Shown here: positions 25,256-33,705 of the stretch, piece after piece | How positions within the stretch are numbered: position 1 is the first letter of the stretch | How the letters are laid out: every line of letters begins with the position of its first letter | Assembly: GCA_014804675.1 (NCBI GenBank) | Contig: JAAUZH010000007.1 | Span: 1 to 64,000 of the forward strand | From: Lachnospiraceae bacterium | GTDB lineage: Bacteria; Bacillota; Clostridia; Lachnospirales; Lachnospiraceae | DNA length: 64,000 nucleotides | Direction: 5' to 3' | Made by a program: the position numbers and the translations under genes | The notes under the pieces: model-generated | The model's input: the letters and a program-made list of their open reading frames with translations, nothing else | Told to the model about the DNA's origin: nothing | Databases searched by the model: none

Positions 25256-26008
25256 TCATTTCTTACCTTTTACAGCCAGTCTGTTAATCTGTGTCGCCAT
25301 ATAGCCCGCACCGTATCCGTTGTCGATATTTACTACTGCGATCCCGTTGGCACAGGAATTTATCATAGTCAGCAAAGCCGACAGCCCATGCAGGCTGGCG
25401 CCATATCCTATGGAAGTAGGAACCGCAATGACAGGGTTTTCCACAAGTCCTCCCAAAACACTGGCAAGTGCTCCTTCCATGCCTGCAGCCGCCACGATAC
25501 AATTGGCTTCCTGTATGGTGTCCAACCGTTGGAACAGCCTGTGAATGCCGCTTACCCCTATATCATAAATCCGTTCTACACAGGCTCCAAAAAATTCCGC
25601 TGTCTGGGCAGCTTCCTCCGCCACTGGTATATCAGCTGTCCCTGCGGTGCATACAGCGATTTTCCCGCTTCTTTCTTTGTCCTTTTTTTCTATCTTAAGG
25701 ATATGGGATATCTCATCATAGGTTACCTGGGGCAGCACTGTCTTTACCGCTTCAAACTGGTGGGCATTTGCCCTTGTACCAAATACTTCCCCATTTGCTT
25801 CATACATCTTTTGATAGATGGACACCAGATATTCATCCGGCTTGCCGCTGCAAAAAATCACTTCCGGGAAACCGGAGCGGACTTCTCTATGGGAATCCAG
25901 CTTTGCATAGCCTAATTCCTCAAAAGGCTGCTTTTTGAAATGTCGTTCTGCCTCCTCCACGCTGAGCTTTCCGTTTCTTACTTGTTCTAAGATTTCTCTG
26001 GTTTCCAT
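25256..26008 (-). CDS. larB: nickel-pincer cofactor synthase LarB
   Basis: 250 residues, related to PurE. LarB carboxylates nicotinic acid adenine dinucleotide and releases AMP, the first step of nickel-pincer nucleotide synthesis. VCTAGTADIPVAEEA, GMEGALASVLGGL and VPTSIGYGAS are the AIR carboxylase-like motifs. First gene of the operon, with promoter at 26074-26103. No larA (lactate racemase) is in the window, so the cofactor user is elsewhere. Confidence 0.92.
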   Translation of the reverse strand: METREILEQVRNGKLSVEEAERHFKKQPFEELGYAKLDSHREVRSGFPEVIFCSGKPDEYLVSIYQKMYEANGEVFGTRANAHQFEAVKTVLPQVTYDEISHILKIEKKDKERSGKIAVCTAGTADIPVAEEAAQTAEFFGACVERIYDIGVSGIHRLFQRLDTIQEANCIVAAAGMEGALASVLGGLVENPVIAVPTSIGYGASLHGLSALLTMINSCANGIAVVNIDNGYGAGYMATQINRLAVKGKK

Positions 26009-26073
26009 TTTGTGCCTCTTTCCTAACGGTTTTAAACTTTACAATTTTTATTATTTTAAAAAGAAGTGCTTTC

Positions 26074-26103
26074 ATTATACTATATAAAAGAGTTTTTCGG
26101 CAA
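26074..26103 (-). promoter_or_regulatory. promoter of the lar-nik operon
   Basis: Minus strand -35 TTGCCG (26098-26103), 18 bp, -10 TATAAT (26074-26079), start expected ~60 bp ahead of larB. The leader is short, so a nickel riboswitch is not present. Confidence 0.6.
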
Positions 26104-26204
26104 TTCTTCTTTTGGCTACTTCTTATGACCACATTTTGAAATAAATTTCATCATCAGTCAACTCATCCGTTTTCATAATCTATCCCTTCCACTTAAACCA
26201 AAAC

Positions 26205-28271
26205 TTATTCCACCTGCAATTTATATGACTGTTCTATTATCTCCATAACATTATCCACATCAGATGTATGCTCCATAAACAGCTCAACATCGCCATTTCC
26301 CCAACGTCCAAGACCAGTAATATCTTTACAAATCCCCTTTGGATCATACACTTTTAAATACTTCATGTTCACAGATATTCTTAATCTTTGTTTCTGAACT
26401 ACCACATCCACGAAGTTTGTATCTAACTTATATGCTATATACAATTTCTTGTACTCCCTCTTCACATCTGAAGAAAGATTCATGATTCGTTTATCAAGCA
26501 CCTCAAATAACGTCTTAGTAAATACATTAATATCATATGTATCCAGGGAATATTTCTGTGCCGGCTTTTCTTCTACTCGATATGGTGCAAGTTCTGCTTC
26601 CGAAAGATTCGGATATTTCCACACTTCCTTTGCTTTGTCTGACAATAATTTCGCTCTTTCTTTTATGTGTTTTTCATTCCATTCCGTCAGTCTCACAAGA
26701 TAAGCATTCAATCGCAATGCACTTTCTTTAAATCCACCTTGCATCCCCATCTTTTCCATAAATGATTTATCACTCATTTCTGAGTTATATGCTGTAAGTG
26801 TAAGATTTCCAATGGTATGAATATATGTTTTCTGGATATCTTTCCAGTTTGGTCCCAATTCCTTTTTCCATTCATCATTAAGGTTAGGATTTTGTGGCAT
26901 TATATGCTCAATGGTATAATTTTCAATAACAATTGGAGCCTTATTATTATAATTTTCCAAATGACTTAATATATAATTTCTCGAACGCATGTTATAAATA
27001 TTTCTGGAAACAAATGCCGCCTCAAATTTATCATCATTTGGAAACTGTTTATAATCATCTCTCAAAATAAAGAATGCCTTAATGGAATTCATATAATCAT
27101 CTTGCTTTATCTCATTCCGCAAAGTTGCAAAAGTTTTATTTAAGGAATTGGGTGGAATATCACAAATGCTTCTTCTGAAAACATAACTTATACACATCTT
27201 AAGAATCTCAATTAAATTATCTTCTTTGATTATTCTCTCTGCGTAATCATTATGCACTTTAAGTAAAAACGGAAATGCAACTTCCATCCTAAGATCATTC
27301 ACATCTGAATACAAAGATTTTATTATAGTGTTTGCACTTCTGCCAAATATCATATCCGTGTAATACTTTGCATATGTTAATAAATCTTGACATAATTCTC
27401 GTACTGATGAGAATTCGCAATTGACATGATATGATTTAAACTCCTCATACACCTTGTCCATTTTAGGGATTCTGGTTAGCTTCATCGTAAGATAATCTCG
27501 GAAAAATCTATCCATAACGGAATCCTGTTTCTCATACTCAAACATTAACTCCATCGGTCTCCAAAAATGCTCATATACATAACATTGCTCATCATTTTCC
27601 AAGCCCATCAGTATATAATTTCTGACCAAATCCGATTCTGACAGTTCTTTTCCTGTTGAATTCAAACTTTCGAAAATTGCCTGTGCATCATCTATAGTTC
27701 TATCCAGTGTAATATTTACAATCTGCAATTTTCCTATAGATTCATATATCTCTGCAGGCATTAATTCATTCTTTTCTATCTGTTCTCCAAAAAACTTATG
27801 GTTTGTCAACAGACGGGATACTGTATTTTCACCTATTGGCTTTTTCTCAACCAAATTTATCAATATCTCTCTGTCATTCTCTGTTAATAACAGTTTATAT
27901 CTTTCATCACCGCTCTCATATTCATTTTTCAGCAACATATTATCTATTCGACGCGAATTAATACTTGTATCCTCTGGATGATTTATTGCATAATCCCTAA
28001 GCGCTATCAGCAACAGCGTTAGTGTGGTCATTCTCTGCTGTCCATCAATAATCATATATTTCTGAACACCTGTTGGCATTGCCTGTTCTGCAATATTAAC
28101 AATGGAACCCACAAAATGACCCTGCTTATTCTTTTTCTGCATATCAACAATATCATTCCAAAGTCTTCTGCACTGTTCAATATCCCAGCTATAATAGCGC
28201 TGATATACTGGAATCAGAAATTGTTTGTTTCCGTTTAAAATTGAATATATATTTCCCTTTGTTGCATCCAA
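26205..28271 (-). CDS. GmrSD-type DUF262/DUF1524 nuclease
   Basis: 688 residues. The N-terminal DUF262 domain has IPVYQRYYSW and the nucleotide-binding IIDGQQRMTTL motif (~90). The middle DUF1524 HNH-like domain has NYTIEHIMPQNPNLNDEW and IHTIGNLTLT. The C-terminal ~110 residues resemble DUF5655. The combination is that of single-chain GmrSD/BrxU-like type IV enzymes that cut modified phage DNA. It sits at the edge of a defence island, downstream of restriction gene remnants. RBS GGAGG is rather far (12 bases) from the ATG. Defence function is inferred from family and place. Confidence 0.85.
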   Translation of the reverse strand: MDATKGNIYSILNGNKQFLIPVYQRYYSWDIEQCRRLWNDIVDMQKKNKQGHFVGSIVNIAEQAMPTGVQKYMIIDGQQRMTTLTLLLIALRDYAINHPEDTSINSRRIDNMLLKNEYESGDERYKLLLTENDREILINLVEKKPIGENTVSRLLTNHKFFGEQIEKNELMPAEIYESIGKLQIVNITLDRTIDDAQAIFESLNSTGKELSESDLVRNYILMGLENDEQCYVYEHFWRPMELMFEYEKQDSVMDRFFRDYLTMKLTRIPKMDKVYEEFKSYHVNCEFSSVRELCQDLLTYAKYYTDMIFGRSANTIIKSLYSDVNDLRMEVAFPFLLKVHNDYAERIIKEDNLIEILKMCISYVFRRSICDIPPNSLNKTFATLRNEIKQDDYMNSIKAFFILRDDYKQFPNDDKFEAAFVSRNIYNMRSRNYILSHLENYNNKAPIVIENYTIEHIMPQNPNLNDEWKKELGPNWKDIQKTYIHTIGNLTLTAYNSEMSDKSFMEKMGMQGGFKESALRLNAYLVRLTEWNEKHIKERAKLLSDKAKEVWKYPNLSEAELAPYRVEEKPAQKYSLDTYDINVFTKTLFEVLDKRIMNLSSDVKREYKKLYIAYKLDTNFVDVVVQKQRLRISVNMKYLKVYDPKGICKDITGLGRWGNGDVELFMEHTSDVDNVMEIIEQSYKLQVE

Positions 28272-28287
28272 AGCTAATGTCCTCCTG

Positions 28288-28672
28288 TTATTTTTCTCCG
28301 TATTTTATTGATGATTCTGCTACCATCATAGGTTGGCTAATCTGATTGTCATATAAAACAGAGCTTTTAGTAAAATTTACAATGTTACTGTCCTCTCTGT
28401 CCATATCATTATTATCCGTCCAAAGCTCACACTGTGTCATAACGGTCTGCACAGCATCGTCCATTCCTTCCGGTGGATATTTGTGTTTCTTAAGAAGTTT
28501 CTTTGTTATGGCAATCAGCTCTTCATTCTCATAAAAGTCTTTTATCGCTTGAGGCTTTGTGAGGGCATCGTAAAATGCAAGCTCATCTGCTGTAAGCCCC
28601 AGCTTATCTCCTTCCTTTTGTGCCGCTGCAATCTGCCTTCTCTTATTTAACTTCTGCCGCCCTCAGAAGTTA
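28288..28672 (-). pseudogene. hsdR: type I restriction HsdR C-terminal fragment
   Basis: A start-less frame matching the C-terminal region of HsdR: KRRQIAAAQKEGDKLGLTAD, ELAFYDALTKPQAIKDFYEN, then a jump to KKLLKKHKYPPEGMDDAVQT and a short tail. Motor and nuclease domains are missing and the fragment itself has an internal deletion (about 25 residues expected between FYENEELIAIT and KLLKKH). It ends 17 bp before the GmrSD gene. Confidence 0.8.
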
Positions 28673-28685
28673 TTAGACAATAGAA

Positions 28686-29291
28686 TTATAATTCTTCCAT
28701 TTTATAAACAGCATATCCCTCGTAGTAATAGCTATAGTCAATACCTTTCATATATACTTCTCTATCGTTAATTTTTTCTGTAAGAGCCTGCTTCAAAAGA
28801 TGTTTGATTTCAACATCCCTGATCGGACTTCTCTCCATTGCAAGAAGATAATTGTCCTTATCTACTTTACTCCAATCAATAACCCGACCTATTTCTTTTT
28901 TTAAAATAAGATCAAGCCAGATTCTTGTACTGCGACCATTACCTTCTCGGAAAGGATGTGCCACATTCATTTCAACATACTTTTCAACAATTTCATCAAA
29001 AGTAGATTGTGGCATTTTGTCTATATTTTCCAAAGCAGCCTGCAAATATATAACCGATGCAAATCTGAAATTGTTTTTTGCAATATTCACATTTCTCAAT
29101 TTTCCTGCAAACTCATAAATTTCACCAAATAAATACTTATGAATTTCTGCAAGTGTTTTATATGTTCCAGCTTCTAAATTATCCAAATGATCACTTTCAA
29201 ACAATTCAAGAGCTTTCTTTTTGCTCATTTTCTCTTCAGTTCGTGCAAGCTCTGCCGGATCCATAATATCTAATTTATTTTCAAGTGTCAT
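28686..29291 (-). CDS. Fic-family protein
   Basis: 201 residues. The Fic active-site motif HPFREGNGRS (~114-123) is complete, including catalytic His and the phosphate-binding loop; most such proteins AMPylate target proteins. The N-terminus (LFESDHLDNLEAGTYKTLAE) is the usual four-helix start, with no clear inhibitory S/T-x-x-x-E-G/N helix and no antitoxin gene beside it. Such fic genes are common passengers inside type I restriction loci; here it is intact while hsdM, hsdS and hsdR are broken. RBS AAAGGAAAT. Confidence 0.88.
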   Translation of the reverse strand: MTLENKLDIMDPAELARTEEKMSKKKALELFESDHLDNLEAGTYKTLAEIHKYLFGEIYEFAGKLRNVNIAKNNFRFASVIYLQAALENIDKMPQSTFDEIVEKYVEMNVAHPFREGNGRSTRIWLDLILKKEIGRVIDWSKVDKDNYLLAMERSPIRDVEIKHLLKQALTEKINDREVYMKGIDYSYYYEGYAVYKMEEL

Positions 29292-29446
29292 ATTTATTTC
29301 CTTTCTACTATTACTTGTGTTATATCATAATATTTATAATCGCTAAACAATAATTTACCGCTACACCATGACTGAAATCGTGCATATAAACTAAATTGCG
29401 GTGGTAACGAGGAAACGGCAGAGCCGTTTTCGAGTCTACAAGCAGC

Positions 29447-30150
29447 TTAGAGTTGAATTGTGATAACATCAAGTTCACCAGACAACAACTTAGGAAGAAG
29501 AGTATCACGAATAACTGCGAGTTTTCTGTTTTCTTGAAATCAAGAACAGTTAATTGCTGTTGTGTTGTTCCTGTTCCGCTTATATGAAGCTGTTTCAAAT
29601 AGAGATATAAATACTTTGCGCTAAGCAAAGCTGTATCAGGAATCAAAGTCACTAAACGGACAATAGGCATATACGGGATATGACGAAGGCAGACAAAGCC
29701 AATAGTACCACGAGCAGATACTGTTACACTTTCATCATAGACCTTTGGAGTATCAGTAAATCCGTAAAGACCAGCATCACTTAGTCCATTTGAATAAATT
29801 GGATATGGACAATCTGTTGTTTTTACTGATGATATAACTTTTGGCTTATCTCCACCAGCTCCCATTTTAGTAGATTGTTCAAGTGTGCTAACTGCCCAGT
29901 CGGATGGCATAGTACAACCAAAAGGAATATAGTTAATAAACCACGCTTTGAATAATGTCTGTGTTTGCTGCTCTAAATTATTGTTTATCTTCTCATTCTG
30001 TCTGATTTTTTCATCTATACTTGATAATACACTGACTAAAATATCCTGCTGCTTTCTATCAATCAACGGAATTGGCATCTTTGCAAGTGCCTATGCATTG
30101 ATATTTCTACGAGTACTTCCTGTCTTAAAGGAATTTATCCAACTCTTATA
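29447..30150 (-). pseudogene. hsdS: HsdS specificity subunit remnant
   Basis: Pieces of a type I specificity subunit: YKSWINSFKTGSTRRNINA, a TAG stop, then the central helix MPIPLIDRKQQDILVSVLSS and half of a target recognition domain (LEQSTKMGAGGDKPKV, SARGTIGFVCLR). After TVLDFK the frame changes and the original end (ENRKLAVIRDTLLPKLLSGE, then LDV...) is found in another frame, so a stretch was deleted. The first recognition domain is absent. Non-functional. Confidence 0.82.
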
Positions 30151-30151
30151 T

Positions 30152-30631
30152 TTAGAAGATTGACAATAGTACTCTCATTCCAGTTGAAGCCAACATATCA
30201 ATCATCGCCAAATCTCTCTTTTCAGAACAACTATCACGCATTAGTTCAAGCAATTCATCAGAATATGTTTCTTTAATATTGCTCGCCGTTTTAACTCTAT
30301 GTATCCTCCTTACTGGACTTTTTAATATATAATCCTCTTCTTCAAGCCAAGAGATGAAACTAGACAAAATTCTTCGAATATTATCAATCGCAACTCGACT
30401 TGACTGGTTTTCTTGCTGATATTTCGTAAGATATCCTCGCAAATCTTCTGTAACAATTTTTCTCACCGATTTGCCAATACCTACTATCATAGTATCTATA
30501 GTACTCTGATAATACCTCAATGTTTTTTCCGAACATCCTTCAATGCGCTTAGCTGCTATAAAAGCCATTATTAAGTCACCCGTATCATCTTCTGCAATAT
30601 CTCCGTCATGATTTCGTGCTTCATATATCAT
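30152..30631 (-). pseudogene. truncated tyrosine recombinase (hsdS-associated type)
   Basis: 159 residues. SAM-like N-terminal domain (EKTLRYYQSTIDTMIVGIGK, YQQENQSSRVAIDNIRRIL) and the beginning of the catalytic domain up to DMLASTGMRV, where the first catalytic Arg lies; the rest with H-R-Y is missing and fuses into the hsdS debris. Recombinases of this kind invert hsdS recognition domains in many gut Firmicutes. AGGAG ribosome site. Probably inactive. Confidence 0.8.
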
Positions 30632-30711
30632 TTCTCCTGTAAAATATTCCAGGGAACGACTTCAACGGCAGTTCTGTTGGGTAACTCTCGCCGTTGATAA
30701 GAGTATTAGCA

Positions 30712-30993
30712 CTATTTTTCTCCGTAGAATCCTGTATCTGCTATTTCCAACCACTTTAAGTACATCTCTTTATAATGCTCTTTTATAAATGCCCTTATTT
30801 TTCTAATCTCACGTTCTGTAAGCTTGCCCTGTTTTTCTACGGTAGTATCTCCATTACTTATGACAAAAAATTTCGCTGAACCGGCTTCTGTTAATTTCCT
30901 ATCACTTGCGTGTACATGCATTGCCTCTATCACACAACTCGCTGTATAATACAAATAGTAACCGCACACCTTAAATTCATAATATTTCGGCAT
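30712..30993 (-). CDS. DUF4160-family small protein
   Basis: 93 residues from the ATG preceded by GGAGG. MPKYYEFKVCGYYLYYTASC and AMHVHASDRK match the DUF4160 core (conserved His-x-His after a short beta hairpin). DUF4160 genes usually pair with a second small gene, a toxin-antitoxin-like arrangement of unproven function. Two bases after the upstream small gene. Confidence 0.75.
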   Translation of the reverse strand: MPKYYEFKVCGYYLYYTASCVIEAMHVHASDRKLTEAGSAKFFVISNGDTTVEKQGKLTEREIRKIRAFIKEHYKEMYLKWLEIADTGFYGEK

Positions 30994-30994
30994 T

Positions 30995-31216
30995 CTATTC
31001 CTCCATAAATTGCTTATTGTGATTGTAATAATCCATAACAATCTCATTTTCAACATCGTCCATATTGGTTTCTACGATTTTATCATTTAAAATAACAGCT
31101 GCATGGTTTATACAATTGAGATTTAATACACGCACACATTTGTTATCTTTTGTAAAAGCATATCCATTGATAATCATGTCTGCCTTATCTGCAATATCTT
31201 TAATATCAAGCTGCAT
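30995..31216 (-). CDS. small protein, partner of DUF4160 gene
   Basis: 73 residues; start at ATG with GAGG at eight bases (a TTG two codons earlier is open). MQLDIKDIADKADMIINGYA and CVRVLNLNCINHAAVILNDK; not recognised. It overlaps the preceding small gene by ~10 bp and is followed after 1 bp by the DUF4160 gene, so the three form one transcript. Confidence 0.6.
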   Translation of the reverse strand: MQLDIKDIADKADMIINGYAFTKDNKCVRVLNLNCINHAAVILNDKIVETNMDDVENEIVMDYYNHNKQFMEE

Positions 31217-31478
31217 ATTCAATCCTCACTTCCTTTATAGGTTCTAAAAAAGCATCTGTATCATAGTATAGATTTTGAAGTATCGGAATCAAGTCAATAT
31301 ATTCCTCTACTTCATCCAAATTTTTGTACTTTGCCATCACTACCAAATATCCATGATCCCACTCTATAACTTTCGTATATCTTTCTAACTTGGAAGATGT
31401 AACAAAACGGATTATTTGATTATTAAATTGAAATATTGTATATTCTCCGCTATTTCTAAGAATTGCATAATTGTGCAT
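31206..31478 (-). CDS. small protein, first gene of three-gene cassette
   Basis: 90 residues (MHNYAILRNSGEYTIFQFNN..); a GTG seven codons earlier is possible. Mixed alpha/beta, acidic, no membrane segment; I do not recognise the family. With the two following genes it makes a compact cassette lodged inside the type I restriction remnants, between the hsdM/hsdS fusion and the recombinase. Confidence 0.6.
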   Translation of the reverse strand: MHNYAILRNSGEYTIFQFNNQIIRFVTSSKLERYTKVIEWDHGYLVVMAKYKNLDEVEEYIDLIPILQNLYYDTDAFLEPIKEVRIEYAA

Positions 31479-31549
31479 ATTATTTTCACATCCTTTCACA
31501 TTTATAAACTGATATTTCTAATTTAAAGCATAAACAATAATTTAGCGGT

Positions 31550-32037
31550 TTAAAGGTCAATGTCTGAGATATCCAGCTCACCAGACATTAACTTGGGTAA
31601 AAGGCTATCTCTCAGGTCTACTAAATGAGCATTTTCCTCTTTGTTATGTCCGATTACTTTAAATAACGGAGTGACAAATTGGGTAAACGCAGAAATATCT
31701 TTCTGTGCTATATCATTAAGCGGCATTGCCGCAATATGTTGAGGATAGATATGTGGCCGGGCTGAGCCAGTTTGAGCATCAAATATTTCTTTTTGCCGTT
31801 TTTTCAATAAGACATACCAAAAAAACATGGTGTATGCATCTATATCATCCTCAAATCCGTCACCGTCTTCAACCAGTTCTTTATATCTTTTGTCAAATGC
31901 CGCTGAAATATATCTTAAAAATATAAGTCCCACAATAACTTTTCTATATTCCGCTGCCGGAATATGCCCCATAATACACATACCGCATCCCATATTTGTT
32001 TTTCAAATCCTATATTTGCATTATTCTTTTCAGCCAC
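31550..32037 (-). pseudogene. HsdM-HsdS deletion fusion
   Basis: GTG at 32037 begins VAEKNNANIGFEKQIWDAVC, the usual start of a type I methyltransferase. One missing base at ~31970 shifts the frame, which continues GHIPAAEYRKVIVGLIFLRY. After DIDAYTM the protein jumps into the C-terminus of HsdS (KRQKEIFDAQTGSARPHIYP, then LRDSLLPKLMSGELDISDID). More than 2 kb of hsdM/hsdS is deleted. No methylation motifs remain. Confidence 0.82.
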
Positions 32038-32141
32038 AACTAGTCCTCGCTTCCCTTTTTATTACTTTATCGTTCTAAAATTTATTTTCTACTTAAAAAT
32101 CCACCATATATTAAATTTAATACTTGACCACATTCAATGTT

Positions 32142-32361
32142 CTACTTTTCGAACTCAATCTGTACAATATCGTCAAACCCACATTTCAACTCCACACATA
32201 TACGTGCAAGAATGGCTAATGACACCTGCTGATATTATCCATCTTAGTAGATGTACTTGGTACATTTTTGTTCTTTTTCTCAATTCTTATTTTGTTATAT
32301 CCCTATCAACCAACAACTTCTACAAGGGCTTATACAATATTTTAACTTGATTTTTTGACAT
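32142..32361 (-). pseudogene. decayed XRE-family regulator
   Basis: Following the promoter repeat and GGAG, ATG opens MSKNQVKILYKPL, an in-frame TAG, KLLVDRDITK, a TAA and ELRKRTK, the start of a small Cro/CI-type HTH protein (YKPLWKLL..D.. family). The end is found in a second frame: QQVSLAILARICVELKCGFD and DIVQIEFEK-stop. Two nonsense codons and a frameshift show it is dead. It was probably the repressor for its own promoter and the identical one before jetA. Confidence 0.7.
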
Positions 32362-32374
32362 GCCCTTTTCTCCC

Positions 32375-32436
32375 AAAAAATATTATATCATCTACTTTTT
32401 CTAGTTACAACAAGAACCCTTAGTTCCTAAAACAAG
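32375..32436 (-). promoter_or_regulatory. promoter/operator repeat, copy at XRE remnant
   Basis: 62 bases almost identical to 39066-39128. Minus strand: TTGTAA, 17 bp, TATAAT, preceded by a GGTTCTTGTT element with an imperfect inverted partner (GGAACTAAGGGTTCTT). It leads directly into the decayed XRE gene. Confidence 0.7.
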
Positions 32437-32475
32437 CGCTAGTACCACGATACTACTAAATATCACAAAAATAAA

Positions 32476-33705
32476 TCACACTCTTTCATTTAACCAACTA
32501 ATAATTTCCTGTTCCAATTTGCAATTATTTGCTAACATGAATTCCACAACTTCATCATGGAAATGAACTTTCAACAGCGAATTTGCCTTTACCTTATCAT
32601 TCTTTTCAAGCGGCTTACAGTATTGTCTGTATTTTATCAATTGCTCTACATCCATGTACAATGGTTCAAATGAAATTCCTGTTTTATCCATGAGATTCTT
32701 TAAAATAAAATATCCATCTGGATCAATGTCCCCAAAATGATACCAAGAAACGCCACTATTATGTTCCGCTATCTTCTTTAGTAATTTTTGTTTGGCAGTA
32801 TTATGATATCCACTAAGATAAATAAAGGTTGATTGATTGTTACAAACCCTGTTATACGAAGTAAGATTTTCAACAGTAATTATTTTTTTTGAGTTTACTT
32901 TTATTGTTTTTATACGAATAATTACTTCTGATGAGATAGCAATTGGATTATTTGGTGTTGCACTAATAGTGCTACCATCATCATAATAAATCTCTACATA
33001 ACCCTTAAAAAACACATATGACGGATTCGAATATACATGGTATTCCTCTAGAATTGCTCTCTCTTTCTCCTTTTCCTCAAGAACGGATAAATCTATTTCT
33101 AAGTTTCCGTATCCCTCAATAATTTTACATATACGAGATTTATATTTTTTTTCAAAGAGTTTTGTATCTCCCAGCACTGCCACTGATAATTCGCGTTCCA
33201 TAATGTCTTTCGTATTTCCAAGAATATATTTTAACAAATTCAAAATATTGATCGCAACATCAGCCGTAAACTTGGCATCTTTATAATCATTAAGTCGTTC
33301 CATCTGTTTCTTGCAAAATGCATCCATAATATAATGAATGTCCATGTATTCCGAATACATTTCAATTTCTCGATTACGCTTTTCTGTAATATCTTCTCTC
33401 TTCAATAATGAATATATATCATTTATGTAATTAGTATTGAGTTTAATTTTAGAAATCACCGGAATACCTTTTACATAGTCCAAAATCACAAACCCAGAAT
33501 CCATTAAAGATTGCATTTCCCTATTAAATTGATTTACTTCATCTTGATCCGTGAAATCTCCGTTATAATCATAAAATACTTTTTCCGGCTTAATGGCAAA
33601 GCTTTGATTCTTATTATTTTGCCCTTTATATGTAATGCTGTTTTCATACACGTCCAATAACTTATTCAAAACTTCTATTTGTACTTTACTCAGTCCTAAA
33701 CTCAT
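32476..33705 (-). CDS. jetD: Wadjet subunit JetD
   Basis: 409 residues, last gene of a Wadjet operon. JetD is the nuclease that cleaves circular plasmid DNA after loop extrusion by the JetABC SMC complex. A TOPRIM-like fold is suggested by the Glu in ITVENLTSYNRV and the acidic motif GDIDPDGYFIL; YLSGYHNTAKQ separates them. The N-terminal half holds winged-helix-like segments. Overlaps the jetC stop by 20 bp. Confidence 0.85.
   Translation of the reverse strand: MSLGLSKVQIEVLNKLLDVYENSITYKGQNNKNQSFAIKPEKVFYDYNGDFTDQDEVNQFNREMQSLMDSGFVILDYVKGIPVISKIKLNTNYINDIYSLLKREDITEKRNREIEMYSEYMDIHYIMDAFCKKQMERLNDYKDAKFTADVAINILNLLKYILGNTKDIMERELSVAVLGDTKLFEKKYKSRICKIIEGYGNLEIDLSVLEEKEKERAILEEYHVYSNPSYVFFKGYVEIYYDDGSTISATPNNPIAISSEVIIRIKTIKVNSKKIITVENLTSYNRVCNNQSTFIYLSGYHNTAKQKLLKKIAEHNSGVSWYHFGDIDPDGYFILKNLMDKTGISFEPLYMDVEQLIKYRQYCKPLEKNDKVKANSLLKVHFHDEVVEFMLANNCKLEQEIISWLNERV

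Noticed and set aside
26009..26073. Nickel/cobalt riboswitch before larB
   Set aside because: The leader is only ~60 nt and lacks the multi-junction sequence expected of NiCo riboswitches.
26123..26176. 17-codon frame MKTDELTDDEIYFKMWS with ribosome site after the GmrSD gene
   Set aside because: Too short to judge; no hairpin or conserved neighbour supports a real peptide. Possibly the start of a lost gene.
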